This document shows, piece after piece, positions 36,969 to 46,351 of a DNA stretch of 64,000 nucleotides (positions within the stretch are counted from its first letter, which is position 1; every line of letters begins with the position of its first letter). This DNA is from CAIYYX01 sp035530135 (GTDB lineage Bacteria > Pseudomonadota > Gammaproteobacteria > Burkholderiales > Rhodocyclaceae). A program made the translations under genes and the position numbers. The notes under the pieces are model-generated. The model saw only the letters and a program-made list of their open reading frames with translations. It searched no databases and was not told the DNA's origin. Where the stretch lies: positions 1 to 64,000 of the forward strand of contig DATKVJ010000155.1 in assembly GCA_035530135.1 (NCBI GenBank). The letters are read 5' to 3'.

Positions 36969-37361
36969 TTATACCGCCGTCTTCTTTTCCAGCTTCAGGG
37001 AGGCCGAGTTGATGCAGTAACGCAGGCCGCCGGGGGCCGGTCCGTCGGGAAACAGGTGGCCCAGATGGGCGCCGCACTGGCCGCATATCACTTCGGTGCG
37101 GACCATGCCGTGACTGGTGTCGGGGGCCTCGATGATGTCGCCGGTGGGCTCGGTGAAGCTCGGCCAGCCGCAGCCGGAATCGTATTTCCGGGACGAGTCG
37201 AACAGCGGCGCGTCGCAGCAGACGCAGCGGAACACGCCGGCATCGTGGCAGTCCCAGTATTGGCCGCTATAGGCGGGCTCGGTGCCCTTCTCCCGGGTGA
37301 CGTGATACTGCTGTTGGCTGAGCTGGGCGCGCCATTCGGCATCGCTCTTGTTACGGGACAT
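36969..37361 (-). CDS. msrB: Peptide-methionine (R)-S-oxide reductase
   Basis: 130 residues. Repairs methionine-R-sulfoxide. Both zinc CxxC pairs are present (CVCC and CGQC), the GCGWPSF segment is intact and the catalytic Cys is in RYCINSASL near the end. ATG at 37361. A longer in-frame reading to 38621 is antisense to dadA and was rejected. Confidence 0.97.
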   Translation of the reverse strand: MSRNKSDAEWRAQLSQQQYHVTREKGTEPAYSGQYWDCHDAGVFRCVCCDAPLFDSSRKYDSGCGWPSFTEPTGDIIEAPDTSHGMVRTEVICGQCGAHLGHLFPDGPAPGGLRYCINSASLKLEKKTAV

Positions 37362-37394
37362 GGCGTTCTCCGGACGGTTGCTGGGGCGGGGACG

Positions 37395-37400
37395 TATAAT
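37395..37400 (+). promoter_or_regulatory. TATAAT element upstream of the dadA leader
   Basis: Perfect -10 hexamer; no good -35 at 16-18 bases upstream. If used, transcription would begin near 37407, almost on the first base of the small leader ORF at 37408. Confidence 0.3.
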
Positions 37401-37407
37401 CGGGCGG

Positions 37408-37479
37408 ATGAAGATCCTCTCAGAGTCCGCGGTCGGCGTTAAGTTCATTTTTCCCGCCGGCTGCGCTGGGGCGGCCTGA
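37408..37479 (+). CDS. Possible 23-residue leader peptide of dadA
   Basis: A 23-codon frame (MKILSESAVGVKFIFPAGCAGAA) whose stop overlaps the dadA start as TGATG, the usual form of translational coupling. A TATAAT at 37395 would make its mRNA leaderless. No ribosome binding site of its own and no amino-acid run are seen. It may couple translation or be chance. Confidence 0.4.
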   Translation: MKILSESAVGVKFIFPAGCAGAA

Positions 37480-38726
37480 TGCGCGTCGCCGTGCTCGGCG
37501 CCGGGGTGGTCGGCGTCACCGCCGCCTGGTACCTGGCCGAGGCCGGCCACGAGGTCGTGGTGATCGATCGGCAGCCGGCCGCGGCGCAGGAAACCAGTTT
37601 CGCCAACGGCGGCCAGATCTCGGTCAGCCACGCCGAGCCCTGGGCCGGTCCGGGGGCGCCGCTGAAGATCCTGAAATGGCTCGGCCGCGAGGATGCGCCG
37701 CTGCTCTGGCGTCTCAGCGCCGATTCCCGGCAATGGGCGTGGGGCTTGTCCTTCCTGCGCCAATGCACGACGGCCAGGATGCACGCCAACGTCGTCGCCA
37801 TCCTGCGCCTGGCGCTTTACAGCCGCGCCGCCTTGCAGGCGCTGCGGCGCGACACCGGCATCGCCTACGAAGCGCAGCAGCGCGGCATCCTGCACATCTA
37901 TTCCGACGCGGCGGAGTTCGCCCACGCCGTGCCCCAGGCGGCGCTGATGCGCGAATACGGCTGCGAGCGGGTGGTCAAGAGCGCCGCCGAGTGCCTCGAG
38001 ATCGAACCGGCCTTGGCCCGGAGCCGGGTAAAATTGGTCGGCGGCACCTATACCGCGGGCGACGAGTCGGGCGATGCCTGCAAGTTCACCCAGGCGCTGG
38101 CCGAGCGCTGCGCCGGGCGCGGCGTCGAATTCCGCTACGGACTGGGGATCGACAGCTTGCTGGAGGCGAGCGACCGCATCTCCGGGGTGCGCCTGGCCGG
38201 TGGCGAGACGCTCAAGGCCGATGCCTACGTCGCCGCGCTGGGCAGCTACACGCCGCTCTTGCTGCGGCCGCTGGGGCTTCGTCTGCCGGTTTATCCGGCC
38301 AAGGGCTATTCCGCGACCATACCGCTCGATGCCGACAGCGTGGCGCCCTTCGTCAGCCTCACCGACGACCAGCACAAGCTGGTGTTCTCGCGCCTGGGCC
38401 AGCGGCTGCGCGTGGCCGGCACGGCGGAATTCGCCGGCTACGACACCGCTCTGAACGAGGCGCGCTGCCAGGCTCTGCTGGCGCGCGCGCTCACCCTGTT
38501 TCCGCGCGTCGGGCGGTGCCAGGAGGTGGAGTTCTGGGCCGGGCTGCGGCCGGCGACGCCGAGCAACGTACCGCTGATCGGCGCCACCCGCTACCGCAAC
38601 CTGTTCGTCGATACTGGCCACGGTACGCTCGGCTGGACCATGGCCTGCGGTTCCGGGCGGCTCATCGCCGACCTGGTCTCGGGTCGGGTACCGGAGATCG
38701 ACGCGCGGGACTACCTGCCGCGCTGA
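37479..38726 (+). CDS. dadA: D-amino acid dehydrogenase small subunit
   Basis: 415 residues. FAD enzyme that oxidises D-amino acids (D-alanine) and passes electrons to quinones. N-terminal FAD fold VAVLGAGVVGVTAAWYLAEAGHEVVVID, the GYSATIPL region, and the C-terminal FAD segment LFVDTGHGTLGWTMACGSG. The ATG at 37479 overlaps the leader peptide stop. Its last 65 bases overlap the convergent methyltransferase gene. Confidence 0.95.
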   Translation: MRVAVLGAGVVGVTAAWYLAEAGHEVVVIDRQPAAAQETSFANGGQISVSHAEPWAGPGAPLKILKWLGREDAPLLWRLSADSRQWAWGLSFLRQCTTARMHANVVAILRLALYSRAALQALRRDTGIAYEAQQRGILHIYSDAAEFAHAVPQAALMREYGCERVVKSAAECLEIEPALARSRVKLVGGTYTAGDESGDACKFTQALAERCAGRGVEFRYGLGIDSLLEASDRISGVRLAGGETLKADAYVAALGSYTPLLLRPLGLRLPVYPAKGYSATIPLDADSVAPFVSLTDDQHKLVFSRLGQRLRVAGTAEFAGYDTALNEARCQALLARALTLFPRVGRCQEVEFWAGLRPATPSNVPLIGATRYRNLFVDTGHGTLGWTMACGSGRLIADLVSGRVPEIDARDYLPR

Positions 38727-40044
38727 TTTCCCCCGGCCTGGCGGCGACCACCAGATAGCCGTTCACCGCCACGCCCAACTCGACCCTGATCGACACCGGA
38801 GAGACGCTGCGGGCCTCGAAGCCGTGGGCCTTCAGCGCGGCGTCGAGATAGGCCGGGCCGTGGCCGTAGCGGCCGTTGGGCTTGATGCCGTAGCCGTCCT
38901 CGCCCGCCGCCGCCGGCGGCTCTTCGAGCGTGAACAGCAGCAGCCCCGCAGCCCGCAGGCTGTCGTGGGCGGCGGCGAATACCGGTTCCAGGGTGCCGAA
39001 GTAGATCAGCGTGTCGGCGATCACGATCAGGTCGAAGGCGCCGGGATGGCCGGCGAGGTAGCCCGAGAGTTCCGCCCTCACCAGCTCGTCATACACGTCC
39101 CTGTCGCCTGCCAGCGCCAGCATCTTGGACGACAGATCCACCCCGGTCAGGCGGCTCGCGTAGGGGGCGAGTTCCAGGCCGCACAGGCCGGTGCCGCAGC
39201 CGGCATCGAGCACCGCGAGCCGGCGTTCGGGCGGCAGCAGATCGGCCAGGGTCTGCGCCAGCAACGCCGGCACATGGTAGGACAGGCCCGCCAGCTGACC
39301 GTCGAAGCGTTCGGCGAATGCGTCGAAGCTCTGTTCGACATAGGCATCGGCGGCGCGCGCCGGAACGTCCTGGCCGGAGCAGGCGGCGAGCAGGTGCCGG
39401 GCAATCGGGTTGCCGGGTTCCTCGGCCAGCCATTGGCGATAGACCGCCGTCGCCTGATCGATCATGCCCAGGGTGTAGTAGGCGATGCCCAGCATCTTTT
39501 TAGGCTTGCCCTCGACCGGACCCTCGACGTAGGCCCGGCAAAGGTACTCGGCGGCTTCCCGGGAATCGCCGCGGGCGGAGAGCAGCCGGCCAAGATTGTC
39601 CAGGGCGGCGACGAAATGTGGATCGATCGCGATTGCCTGCCGGTAGGCGTAATCCGCTTCTTCGCGTTGCGCCCGAGCCTCCAGGACGGCGCCGAGATTG
39701 TTCCAGAAGCCGGCGTCATTCCGCTGCAGTTCGATGGCGCGAAGGAATGCTGCCGTCGCTTCCTCCAGCGCGCCGCGCTGGAAGAGGATGTTGCCCAGGT
39801 CGTTGTACCGGTCGGGCCGCTCCGGCTGCAGTTCCATCGCCCGCCCGATCAGACCGAGGGCCTCGTCGCTGCGGCCCCCCTGATGCAGCAGGACGCCGAG
39901 CAGGTGCAGCGTCTCCGGATGATCGGGCGCGGTCGACAGCAGCCGGCGATAGCCCCGCTCCGCCGCCGCCAGATCGCCCCGGGCGTGGGCAGCGAAGGCG
40001 AGTTCCAGAAGCTCGGCAGGCGACGGCGGCTCGCTCCGCACCAT
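38662..40044 (-). CDS. TPR-repeat protein fused to a SAM-dependent methyltransferase
   Basis: 460 residues. Residues 8-240 are tetratricopeptide repeats (about six units, e.g. PDHPETLHLLGVLLHQGG and RYNDLGNILFQRGALEEA). Residues 245-440 are a class I methyltransferase: motif I VLDAGCGTGLCGLELAPY, motif II-like LTGVDLSSKMLALA and FDLIVIADTLIYFGTLEP. The TPRs probably choose a protein or oligosaccharide partner; the methylated target is unknown. The C-terminus (PARRSPVPDPRPGRR) runs 65 bases into the 3' end of dadA on the other strand. Confidence 0.9.
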   Translation of the reverse strand: MVRSEPPSPAELLELAFAAHARGDLAAAERGYRRLLSTAPDHPETLHLLGVLLHQGGRSDEALGLIGRAMELQPERPDRYNDLGNILFQRGALEEATAAFLRAIELQRNDAGFWNNLGAVLEARAQREEADYAYRQAIAIDPHFVAALDNLGRLLSARGDSREAAEYLCRAYVEGPVEGKPKKMLGIAYYTLGMIDQATAVYRQWLAEEPGNPIARHLLAACSGQDVPARAADAYVEQSFDAFAERFDGQLAGLSYHVPALLAQTLADLLPPERRLAVLDAGCGTGLCGLELAPYASRLTGVDLSSKMLALAGDRDVYDELVRAELSGYLAGHPGAFDLIVIADTLIYFGTLEPVFAAAHDSLRAAGLLLFTLEEPPAAAGEDGYGIKPNGRYGHGPAYLDAALKAHGFEARSVSPVSIRVELGVAVNGYLVVAARPGEISAAGSPARRSPVPDPRPGRR

Positions 40045-40060
40045 GGCCGGGCGCGCGGTC

Positions 40061-41224
40061 TCAGTGCAGGTGTCTCGACACCGAGGCCTCCTGCTCCTCG
40101 GGCATCTCGGCGTGTACCGATTCCCCGTCCGGATTGGGATAGAGCGGGGCGCCGCAGTCGTCGCAATATTCTAGCGGCAGGCGGTGATCGAGAACGGTCA
40201 CCTCGGCCACGCCGATATCGCGCAGCAGCGCTTCGATCTGGGTGGCGATCTCGCTACTCTCGTCCTCGCCATCGAGCAGGGGCCAGACCGCGCCGTGCAC
40301 CATTTCACCAGAGGCCTTGAGCAGGAAACCGATGCGGTACTCTTCCAGCTGCCGGTCATAGTAGGGCGCGATCACGGTGCGCAGCGCCGTCGGCGTCAGG
40401 TTCAGCGTGGTGCACAGGAAGGCCACCGAGGCGCGCAAGGAATAGGGACGCGAGAGGTGGTCAGATTCGCGGCAGCCGGCGTGGTAGGACTGCGGCAGCA
40501 GGAGCTCGCTGGCGCAGCCGGGCAAGAGCGGCCGCAGGGCCTCGCCGCCCTGGGCGCGCCATTCGCGTAGCGCGGTCGCGCGGTCGCCGTCCTCTTCCTG
40601 CCAGCGAAACAGCGCCCCGCCGCGCGGCGCCGCGAGCACCCCGATCAGGTAGCGCGTGTCCGAGAGAAAACTCGCGGTTTCGGCCATCTGGCCCGGGTCG
40701 ATGTGCAGGTCGCGGCCGTGCAGCGCGGCTTTGGCGAGCTTTTCGGTCAGGGACGCGGTGTCGCAGTAGCTCTGCGGCAACTGGTCCGGGCTGTAGAGAA
40801 AATCGGCCAGGCCGAGACGAACGTCGCGCGCCAGCACGTGCGCCTGCAATTGCCCCCTGGCGCTGGCGAGCACGGCGGCATTGACGCTGCCCGAGGGGAT
40901 GGCGAAGCGGGACCAGGCCAGCAGGGGGGCGATGAACAGCAGCAGGTCGTGCTCGTCGTCCGGGCGAATTTCGCTGCGCGCCTCGGTCAGGTCGGCCAGG
41001 GCGTCGTAGGCGCGGTCCTGGCTGCCGTAGAGCTGGTCGAGGGCGGCGGTCAGCGCCGCTTCGTCGCGGTCCTTGAGCAGGCGGTCGATCAGGGCGGCCA
41101 GGCGGGTCTCCCAGAAAACCTCTTCGAGGCGGCCGTTCGACTGCGCAAGGCCAGTCGCCAGGCGGATCAACTGCTCGGTGTCGGGCGTGGGTTTGGCACG
41201 GCGGGGAGGGCGTGAGCGTTTCAT
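40061..41224 (-). CDS. DUF2863-like protein
   Basis: 387 residues. The N-terminus MKRSRPPRRAKPTPDTEQL and the overall size match my memory of the DUF2863 proteins of betaproteobacteria. It ends with CDDCGAPLYPNPDGE, a single CxxC pair that could bind zinc. Function unknown. The ATG at 41224 was preferred over an extension to 41311, which has no ribosome binding site. Confidence 0.6.
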   Translation of the reverse strand: MKRSRPPRRAKPTPDTEQLIRLATGLAQSNGRLEEVFWETRLAALIDRLLKDRDEAALTAALDQLYGSQDRAYDALADLTEARSEIRPDDEHDLLLFIAPLLAWSRFAIPSGSVNAAVLASARGQLQAHVLARDVRLGLADFLYSPDQLPQSYCDTASLTEKLAKAALHGRDLHIDPGQMAETASFLSDTRYLIGVLAAPRGGALFRWQEEDGDRATALREWRAQGGEALRPLLPGCASELLLPQSYHAGCRESDHLSRPYSLRASVAFLCTTLNLTPTALRTVIAPYYDRQLEEYRIGFLLKASGEMVHGAVWPLLDGEDESSEIATQIEALLRDIGVAEVTVLDHRLPLEYCDDCGAPLYPNPDGESVHAEMPEEQEASVSRHLH

Positions 41225-41338
41225 GGCGGCCGTGATTGTTTCGGGACCGGGTATTTTAGCAGGCGGTGAATAATAATTCCGAAGCGTGGCGTGACGCCAG
41301 GCTGCTAACATCCGGGTTTCCCCGCCACGATCATCGAC

Positions 41339-41581
41339 ATGTCCGGACGCAACAAGCCCGCCGCTGCAGCGTCAGCCACCTTCGTCATCCGCGGCGATTA
41401 CATCCAACTCGATCATCTGCTCAAGGCCGCCGGCCTGGTTGCTTCTGGCGGGGCTGCGCACGCCGAGGTCGATGCCGGCAGGGTCCGGGTGGACGGCAGG
41501 GTCGAAAGCCGCAAGCGCGCCAAGCTGCGCCCCGGCCAGCAGGTGGATTACGACGGCAAGAGCGTGGTGCTAGCGAGCTAG
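41339..41581 (+). CDS. RNA-binding S4 domain protein (YbcJ/RqcH-like small type)
   Basis: 80 residues, nearly all one S4 domain (IQLDHLLKAAGLVASGGAAHAEV and GRVRVDGRVESRKRAKLRPG). Binds structured RNA, probably rRNA. Its stop overlaps that of the convergent transglycosylase gene by 4 bases. The stretch before it (41225-41338) holds a TAATAA and a small GGCGTGACGCC hairpin but no clear promoter. Confidence 0.88.
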   Translation: MSGRNKPAAAASATFVIRGDYIQLDHLLKAAGLVASGGAAHAEVDAGRVRVDGRVESRKRAKLRPGQQVDYDGKSVVLAS

Positions 41582-42282
41582 GCGCCCAGGCGCCGCCGCG
41601 CCGCCTTTTCCATCTGCTGTTTCTCGGCGAGTACCTTGTTGGCGTAGGTCCGCTCCGGGTCGTCGCTGTCGCCGGCGAACTGCTGCAAGCCCGGGATCAA
41701 GCCACCCATGCGCCGGATCGACTCGCGCAACACCTGGGCGCCGACCTCGATATTGACCACGGGATCGAACAGCGTCAGCGTGCCGGCCCCCTCGGGCAGT
41801 TTGTCATGGTGCCAGCGCGGCATCACCTGCATCAAGCCCTGCGCGCCGACCACGCTCTCGGCGAAGGGATTGAAGCGTGACTCGATGGCAATAACCGCGA
41901 CGATCAGCAGTGGATCGAGGTGCATCCGCCGTCCCGCCTCCTGGGCAGCGAGAAAGACCGGGTCGAGCGCTTCGGCCGAGACGCGATAGCGACGCGACGC
42001 GAAATCCAGCGCGGCGCGCATCTCCGGCGTCAAAGTAGCGGTGCTATCGGGCTCGGCGTAGAGCGCGTTCTTGAGCGCGTCGTTGCCCTGGCTGACGCTC
42101 GCCTGACCGGGCGGGATTTGCAGCGACTTTAGGGTATCGAGGGCGTCGGGGTTTCTGACCAGCAGCGCGGCCAGTGCCAGGCTGAGGATGAGGCCCGAGG
42201 CCATCAGACCGCCTTGCATGAAGTTCAGGACAAGTAGCGTCCTCTGTCTCACCCACTTGCTGAGCAGGATCGCTTGGGACAT
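41578..42282 (-). CDS. Membrane-anchored lytic transglycosylase (Slt family 1)
   Basis: 234 residues. N-terminal transmembrane helix (about 24-45, GGLMASGLILSLALAALLV) anchors a periplasmic SLT domain (about 110-225) with the catalytic Glu in AVIAIESRFNP and GAQGLMQVMP. It cleaves peptidoglycan to anhydromuropeptides. The ATG at 42282 follows AGAAGGAG. The mRNA leader upstream is unusually long and structured (see 42303-42379). Confidence 0.92.
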   Translation of the reverse strand: MSQAILLSKWVRQRTLLVLNFMQGGLMASGLILSLALAALLVRNPDALDTLKSLQIPPGQASVSQGNDALKNALYAEPDSTATLTPEMRAALDFASRRYRVSAEALDPVFLAAQEAGRRMHLDPLLIVAVIAIESRFNPFAESVVGAQGLMQVMPRWHHDKLPEGAGTLTLFDPVVNIEVGAQVLRESIRRMGGLIPGLQQFAGDSDDPERTYANKVLAEKQQMEKAARRRLGA

Positions 42283-42302
42283 GTGTTCTCCTTCTCTGTC
42301 GG

Positions 42303-42379
42303 CTTCACGCACGGGCCTGCCGCTGACCTGCCGGCGGCAAGTCGAGGCGCTGGGCGAGGCGATGCCTCGCTGCGTGAAG
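42303..42379 (-). promoter_or_regulatory. Candidate structured RNA leader (three-way junction) of the transglycosylase gene
   Basis: The minus-strand transcript has an outer stem of CTTCACGCA (42379-42371) and TGCGTGAAG (42311-42303). Inside are a hairpin with arms GCGAGGC and GCCTCGC around three bases (42370-42354) and another with TGCCGC and GCGGCA arms around ten bases (42339-42318). The Shine-Dalgarno sequence begins about ten bases after the outer stem. It does not match a riboswitch class I know. Confidence 0.5.
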
Positions 42380-42469
42380 AACGGTTCAAACCACTGCGGC
42401 CGCGGCTATCTTGCCTGGAGGGCGACGGGCCTAGGCACTTCCGCAACGGTCATGTTGATGCAGCGCAAC

Positions 42470-42488
42470 AATTATACACTAAAGTTTA
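42470..42488 (-). promoter_or_regulatory. -10 element and operator-like palindrome of the transglycosylase gene
   Basis: Minus-strand TATAAT at 42475-42470, with the palindrome CTAAA-G-TTTAG (42478-42488) just upstream in the spacer. The -35 is poor. This would give a leader of about 180 bases before the start at 42282. Confidence 0.35.
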
Positions 42489-42507
42489 GACTGGCGGCGG
42501 TAAGGCT

Positions 42508-43763
<1,256 letters not shown>

Positions 43764-43767
<4 letters not shown>

Positions 43768-44354
43768 GTCGGTTCCAGTCTTTCCAATTCTTCCGGGGTA
43801 TTGATGTTGGCGAAGGCGGCTTCTTCGTCGAAGGGCACTTCGGTCACCCTCAGAGCGGCGTACCAGGCGTCGACCTTGCGTCCGCCGCCCTCGAGGTAGA
43901 GGATCAGGTTGTCGCGCAGGTCTGCACGGCAAAGGGCGAACACCGGCTGCGTCCGGCCGCCGGTTTGCGCCACCGCCAGCTGCGCATCCGTCTCTTGCAG
44001 CGCCGCGTGCAATCTGGCGACCAGATCGAGGGGCAGGAAGGGCGAATCGCAGGGTGCGGTCACCAGGAGCGGCGTGGCGCAGGCGCACAGCCCCGCGTGC
44101 AGGCCGGCGAGCGGCCCGGCGAAGTTTCCGACGGCATCCATGATCACCGGATGGCCGAACGCGGCGTAGGCCTCGCGATTCTGGTTGGCGTTGATGATCA
44201 ACGCATCGACCTGAGGCGCCAGGCGGGCGATCGTGTGCGCCACCAGCGGCTGGCCGCGAAACAGCAGCAGGCCCTTGTCGCCGCCGCCCATGCGCCGGCC
44301 CAGCCCGCCCGCCAGCACCAGCCCGGTCACGGCGCCGTCGTTGCGCTCATTCAT
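43764..44354 (-). CDS. mobA: Molybdenum cofactor guanylyltransferase
   Basis: 196 residues. Adds GMP to Mo-molybdopterin to give bis-MGD, the cofactor of formate dehydrogenase. GTP-site GLVLAGGLGRRMGGGDKGLL near the N-terminus and LLVTAPCDSPFLP in the middle. Overlaps fdhD by 8 bases and moeA by 4. Confidence 0.95.
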
Positions 44355-45168
44355 CTGAGGCTAGTCCTGTGAAACGCTTGTGGCCGGTGAATAACAGATA
44401 GTGCTTGCCCTGGGCGCGGCCGATCATGGTCAGGCCGAGCCGCTGGGCGATCGCGTGGCCCATCTGGGTGAGGCCCGAGCGCGAGACCAGGACCGGGATG
44501 CCCATTTGCGCCGTCTTGATGACCATCTCGGACGTGAGTCGGCCGGTGGTGTAGAAGATCTTGTCGGCGCCGGTGACGGCGTCGAGCCACATCTGGCCGG
44601 CGATGGCGTCCACCGCGTTGTGCCGGCCGACGTCCTCGACGAACATCAGGATCTCGCCGCCCGGCCCCGCCAGCGCGCAGCCATGCACGGCGCCGGCCTC
44701 CTTGTAGATGGACTCGTGGCGACGGACGTTGTCGAGCAGGACGGCGAGCGTCGTTTGATCGAGACGGCCGTCGTCGGGCAGGACGATTTTTTCCAGGTTT
44801 TCCATCAAGTCGCCGAACATCGTGCCTTGGCCGCAGCCGGTGGTGACGGTGCGGTGGCCCATCTGCGTGGTCACGTCCTTGTCGCCGCCACGGGTGGTGA
44901 CCGCGGCCGAGTCGGTCTCCCAATCGACCTGCACCGCTGCGATTTCCTCGATGTCATCCACCAGGCGCTGGTTGCGCAGGTAGCCGAGCACCAGCGCCTC
45001 TGGCGCGGCGCCCAGGGTCATCAGGGTGACGATCTCGCGGCGATCGAGATAGAGCGTCAACGGATGTTCGCCGGCGATTGGCGTCGGCACGGTCTCGCCC
45101 CGTTCGTTGATCGCGTCGACGGTCACGGTGGCGGGGCGGGCTGAGGCGGTGAGCGAGGGACGAGGCAT
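44347..45168 (-). CDS. fdhD: Formate dehydrogenase accessory sulfurtransferase FdhD
   Basis: 273 residues from the ATG at 45168 (start uncertain; the frame extends to 45222). FdhD delivers sulfur from IscS to the Mo cofactor of formate dehydrogenase. E. coli FdhD uses Cys121 and Cys124 (CGVCG); here the equivalent is TTGCGQGTMFGD, keeping only the first Cys. GDIEEIAAVQ- and EDVGRHNAVDAI-type segments are otherwise normal, as is LVSRSGLTQMGHAIAQRLG. Confidence 0.93.
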   Translation of the reverse strand: MPRPSLTASARPATVTVDAINERGETVPTPIAGEHPLTLYLDRREIVTLMTLGAAPEALVLGYLRNQRLVDDIEEIAAVQVDWETDSAAVTTRGGDKDVTTQMGHRTVTTGCGQGTMFGDLMENLEKIVLPDDGRLDQTTLAVLLDNVRRHESIYKEAGAVHGCALAGPGGEILMFVEDVGRHNAVDAIAGQMWLDAVTGADKIFYTTGRLTSEMVIKTAQMGIPVLVSRSGLTQMGHAIAQRLGLTMIGRAQGKHYLLFTGHKRFTGLASDE

Positions 45169-45229
45169 CGGTCGGTGTGCGGTCGGGGGGGAAGGAGAGT
45201 GGCGATGGTATGCGAGCGCCACCCGTGTC

Positions 45230-46306
45230 TTAACCGCCGATGTAGGACATCTCGATTTTTTTCAGGGCAGCGGTCTCGGCCGTGCGGATCTCTGAATAGC
45301 GGTCGCTACGGGCTTCCCAGACGGCGCCGATCGCCGCGGCGATTTCCCGATCCGACTTGTCCGTGCGCAGCAGCGCGCGCAGGTCGTGACCGCCCTGGGC
45401 GAACAGGCAGGTGTAGAGCTTGCCCTCGGTGGACAGGCGTGCCCGCGTGCAGCTCGAACAGAAGGCCTGGGTCACAGACGAGATGACGCCGATTTCGCCG
45501 CCGCCGTCTTTGTAGCGCCAGCGCGCGGCCACTTCGCCGGGATAATTGGCGCCGACCGCTTCGAGCGGCATCTCGGCATCGATGAGACGCAGCAACTCGG
45601 CCGAGGGTAGCACCTCGTCCAGCTTCCAGCCGTTGTGGCTGCCGACATCCATGAATTCGATGAAGCGCAGGATGTGGCCGCTGCCCAGGAAATGGCGCGC
45701 CATCGGCAAGATAGCGTGATCGTTGGTGCCGCGTTTGACCACCATGTTGATCTTGATCGGCGCCAGGCCCGCCGCCTCGGCCGCCGCGATGCCGTCGAGC
45801 ACCTGGGCCACCGGGAAGTCGACGTCGTTCATCTTGCGGAAGGTCGGGTCGTCGAGGGCGTCCAGGCTCACCGTCACCCGCTGCAAGCCAGCCTCGCGCA
45901 AGGTCCGGGCCTTTTTGGCCAGCAGTGAGCCGTTGGTGGTGAGCGTCAGTTCGAGGCCGGGGATGGTCGCCAGCATCTCCACCAGCCGCTCGATGTTGCG
46001 CCGGAGCAGCGGCTCGCCGCCGGTCAGGCGGATCTTGGTGACGCCGCGCTCGGCGAACAGCCGGGCGATGCGGAAGACCTCCTCGAAAGAGAGCAAGTCG
46101 CCATGTTGTAGGAAGGGGTAATCGCGGCCGAAAACGGTCTTCGGCATGCAATAGACGCAGCGGAAGTTGCAGCGGTCGGTGACCGAGATGCGCAGGTCCG
46201 CCAGGCGCCGGCCGCGCGTGTCCGCGAGCGGCCCGGTGGCTGCGCCGTCGGTGGGCGGTGGGCTGACGCTGCGGCTGTCAATGATTGGAATTACCCGATC
46301 GTTCAT
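45230..46306 (-). CDS. moaA: GTP 3',8-cyclase (radical SAM)
   Basis: 358 residues. First step of molybdopterin synthesis from GTP. Radical SAM cysteines are in CNFRCVYCMPK, the C-terminal 4Fe-4S binding Cys in AFCSSCTRARLSTEGKLYTCL, and the chain ends with the Gly-Gly tail essential in this family (MSYIGG). ATG at 46306 chosen; the frame extends to 46432 without support. Divergent from the formate dehydrogenase operon, 45 bases apart. Confidence 0.97.
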   Translation of the reverse strand: MNDRVIPIIDSRSVSPPPTDGAATGPLADTRGRRLADLRISVTDRCNFRCVYCMPKTVFGRDYPFLQHGDLLSFEEVFRIARLFAERGVTKIRLTGGEPLLRRNIERLVEMLATIPGLELTLTTNGSLLAKKARTLREAGLQRVTVSLDALDDPTFRKMNDVDFPVAQVLDGIAAAEAAGLAPIKINMVVKRGTNDHAILPMARHFLGSGHILRFIEFMDVGSHNGWKLDEVLPSAELLRLIDAEMPLEAVGANYPGEVAARWRYKDGGGEIGVISSVTQAFCSSCTRARLSTEGKLYTCLFAQGGHDLRALLRTDKSDREIAAAIGAVWEARSDRYSEIRTAETAALKKIEMSYIGG

Positions 46307-46324
46307 GCTTGGGTTAAGCTTGTG

Positions 46325-46336
46325 GCAATCAATTGC
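46325..46336. promoter_or_regulatory. Inverted repeat in the moaA-fdh divergent region
   Basis: GCAAT-CA-ATTGC sits in the only 45 bases between the moaA and fdh operon start codons. Both operons must be controlled from here or from inside the coding starts, so this could be a shared operator. Regulator unknown. Confidence 0.35.
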
Positions 46337-46351
46337 GAGGATGGGCGGACG

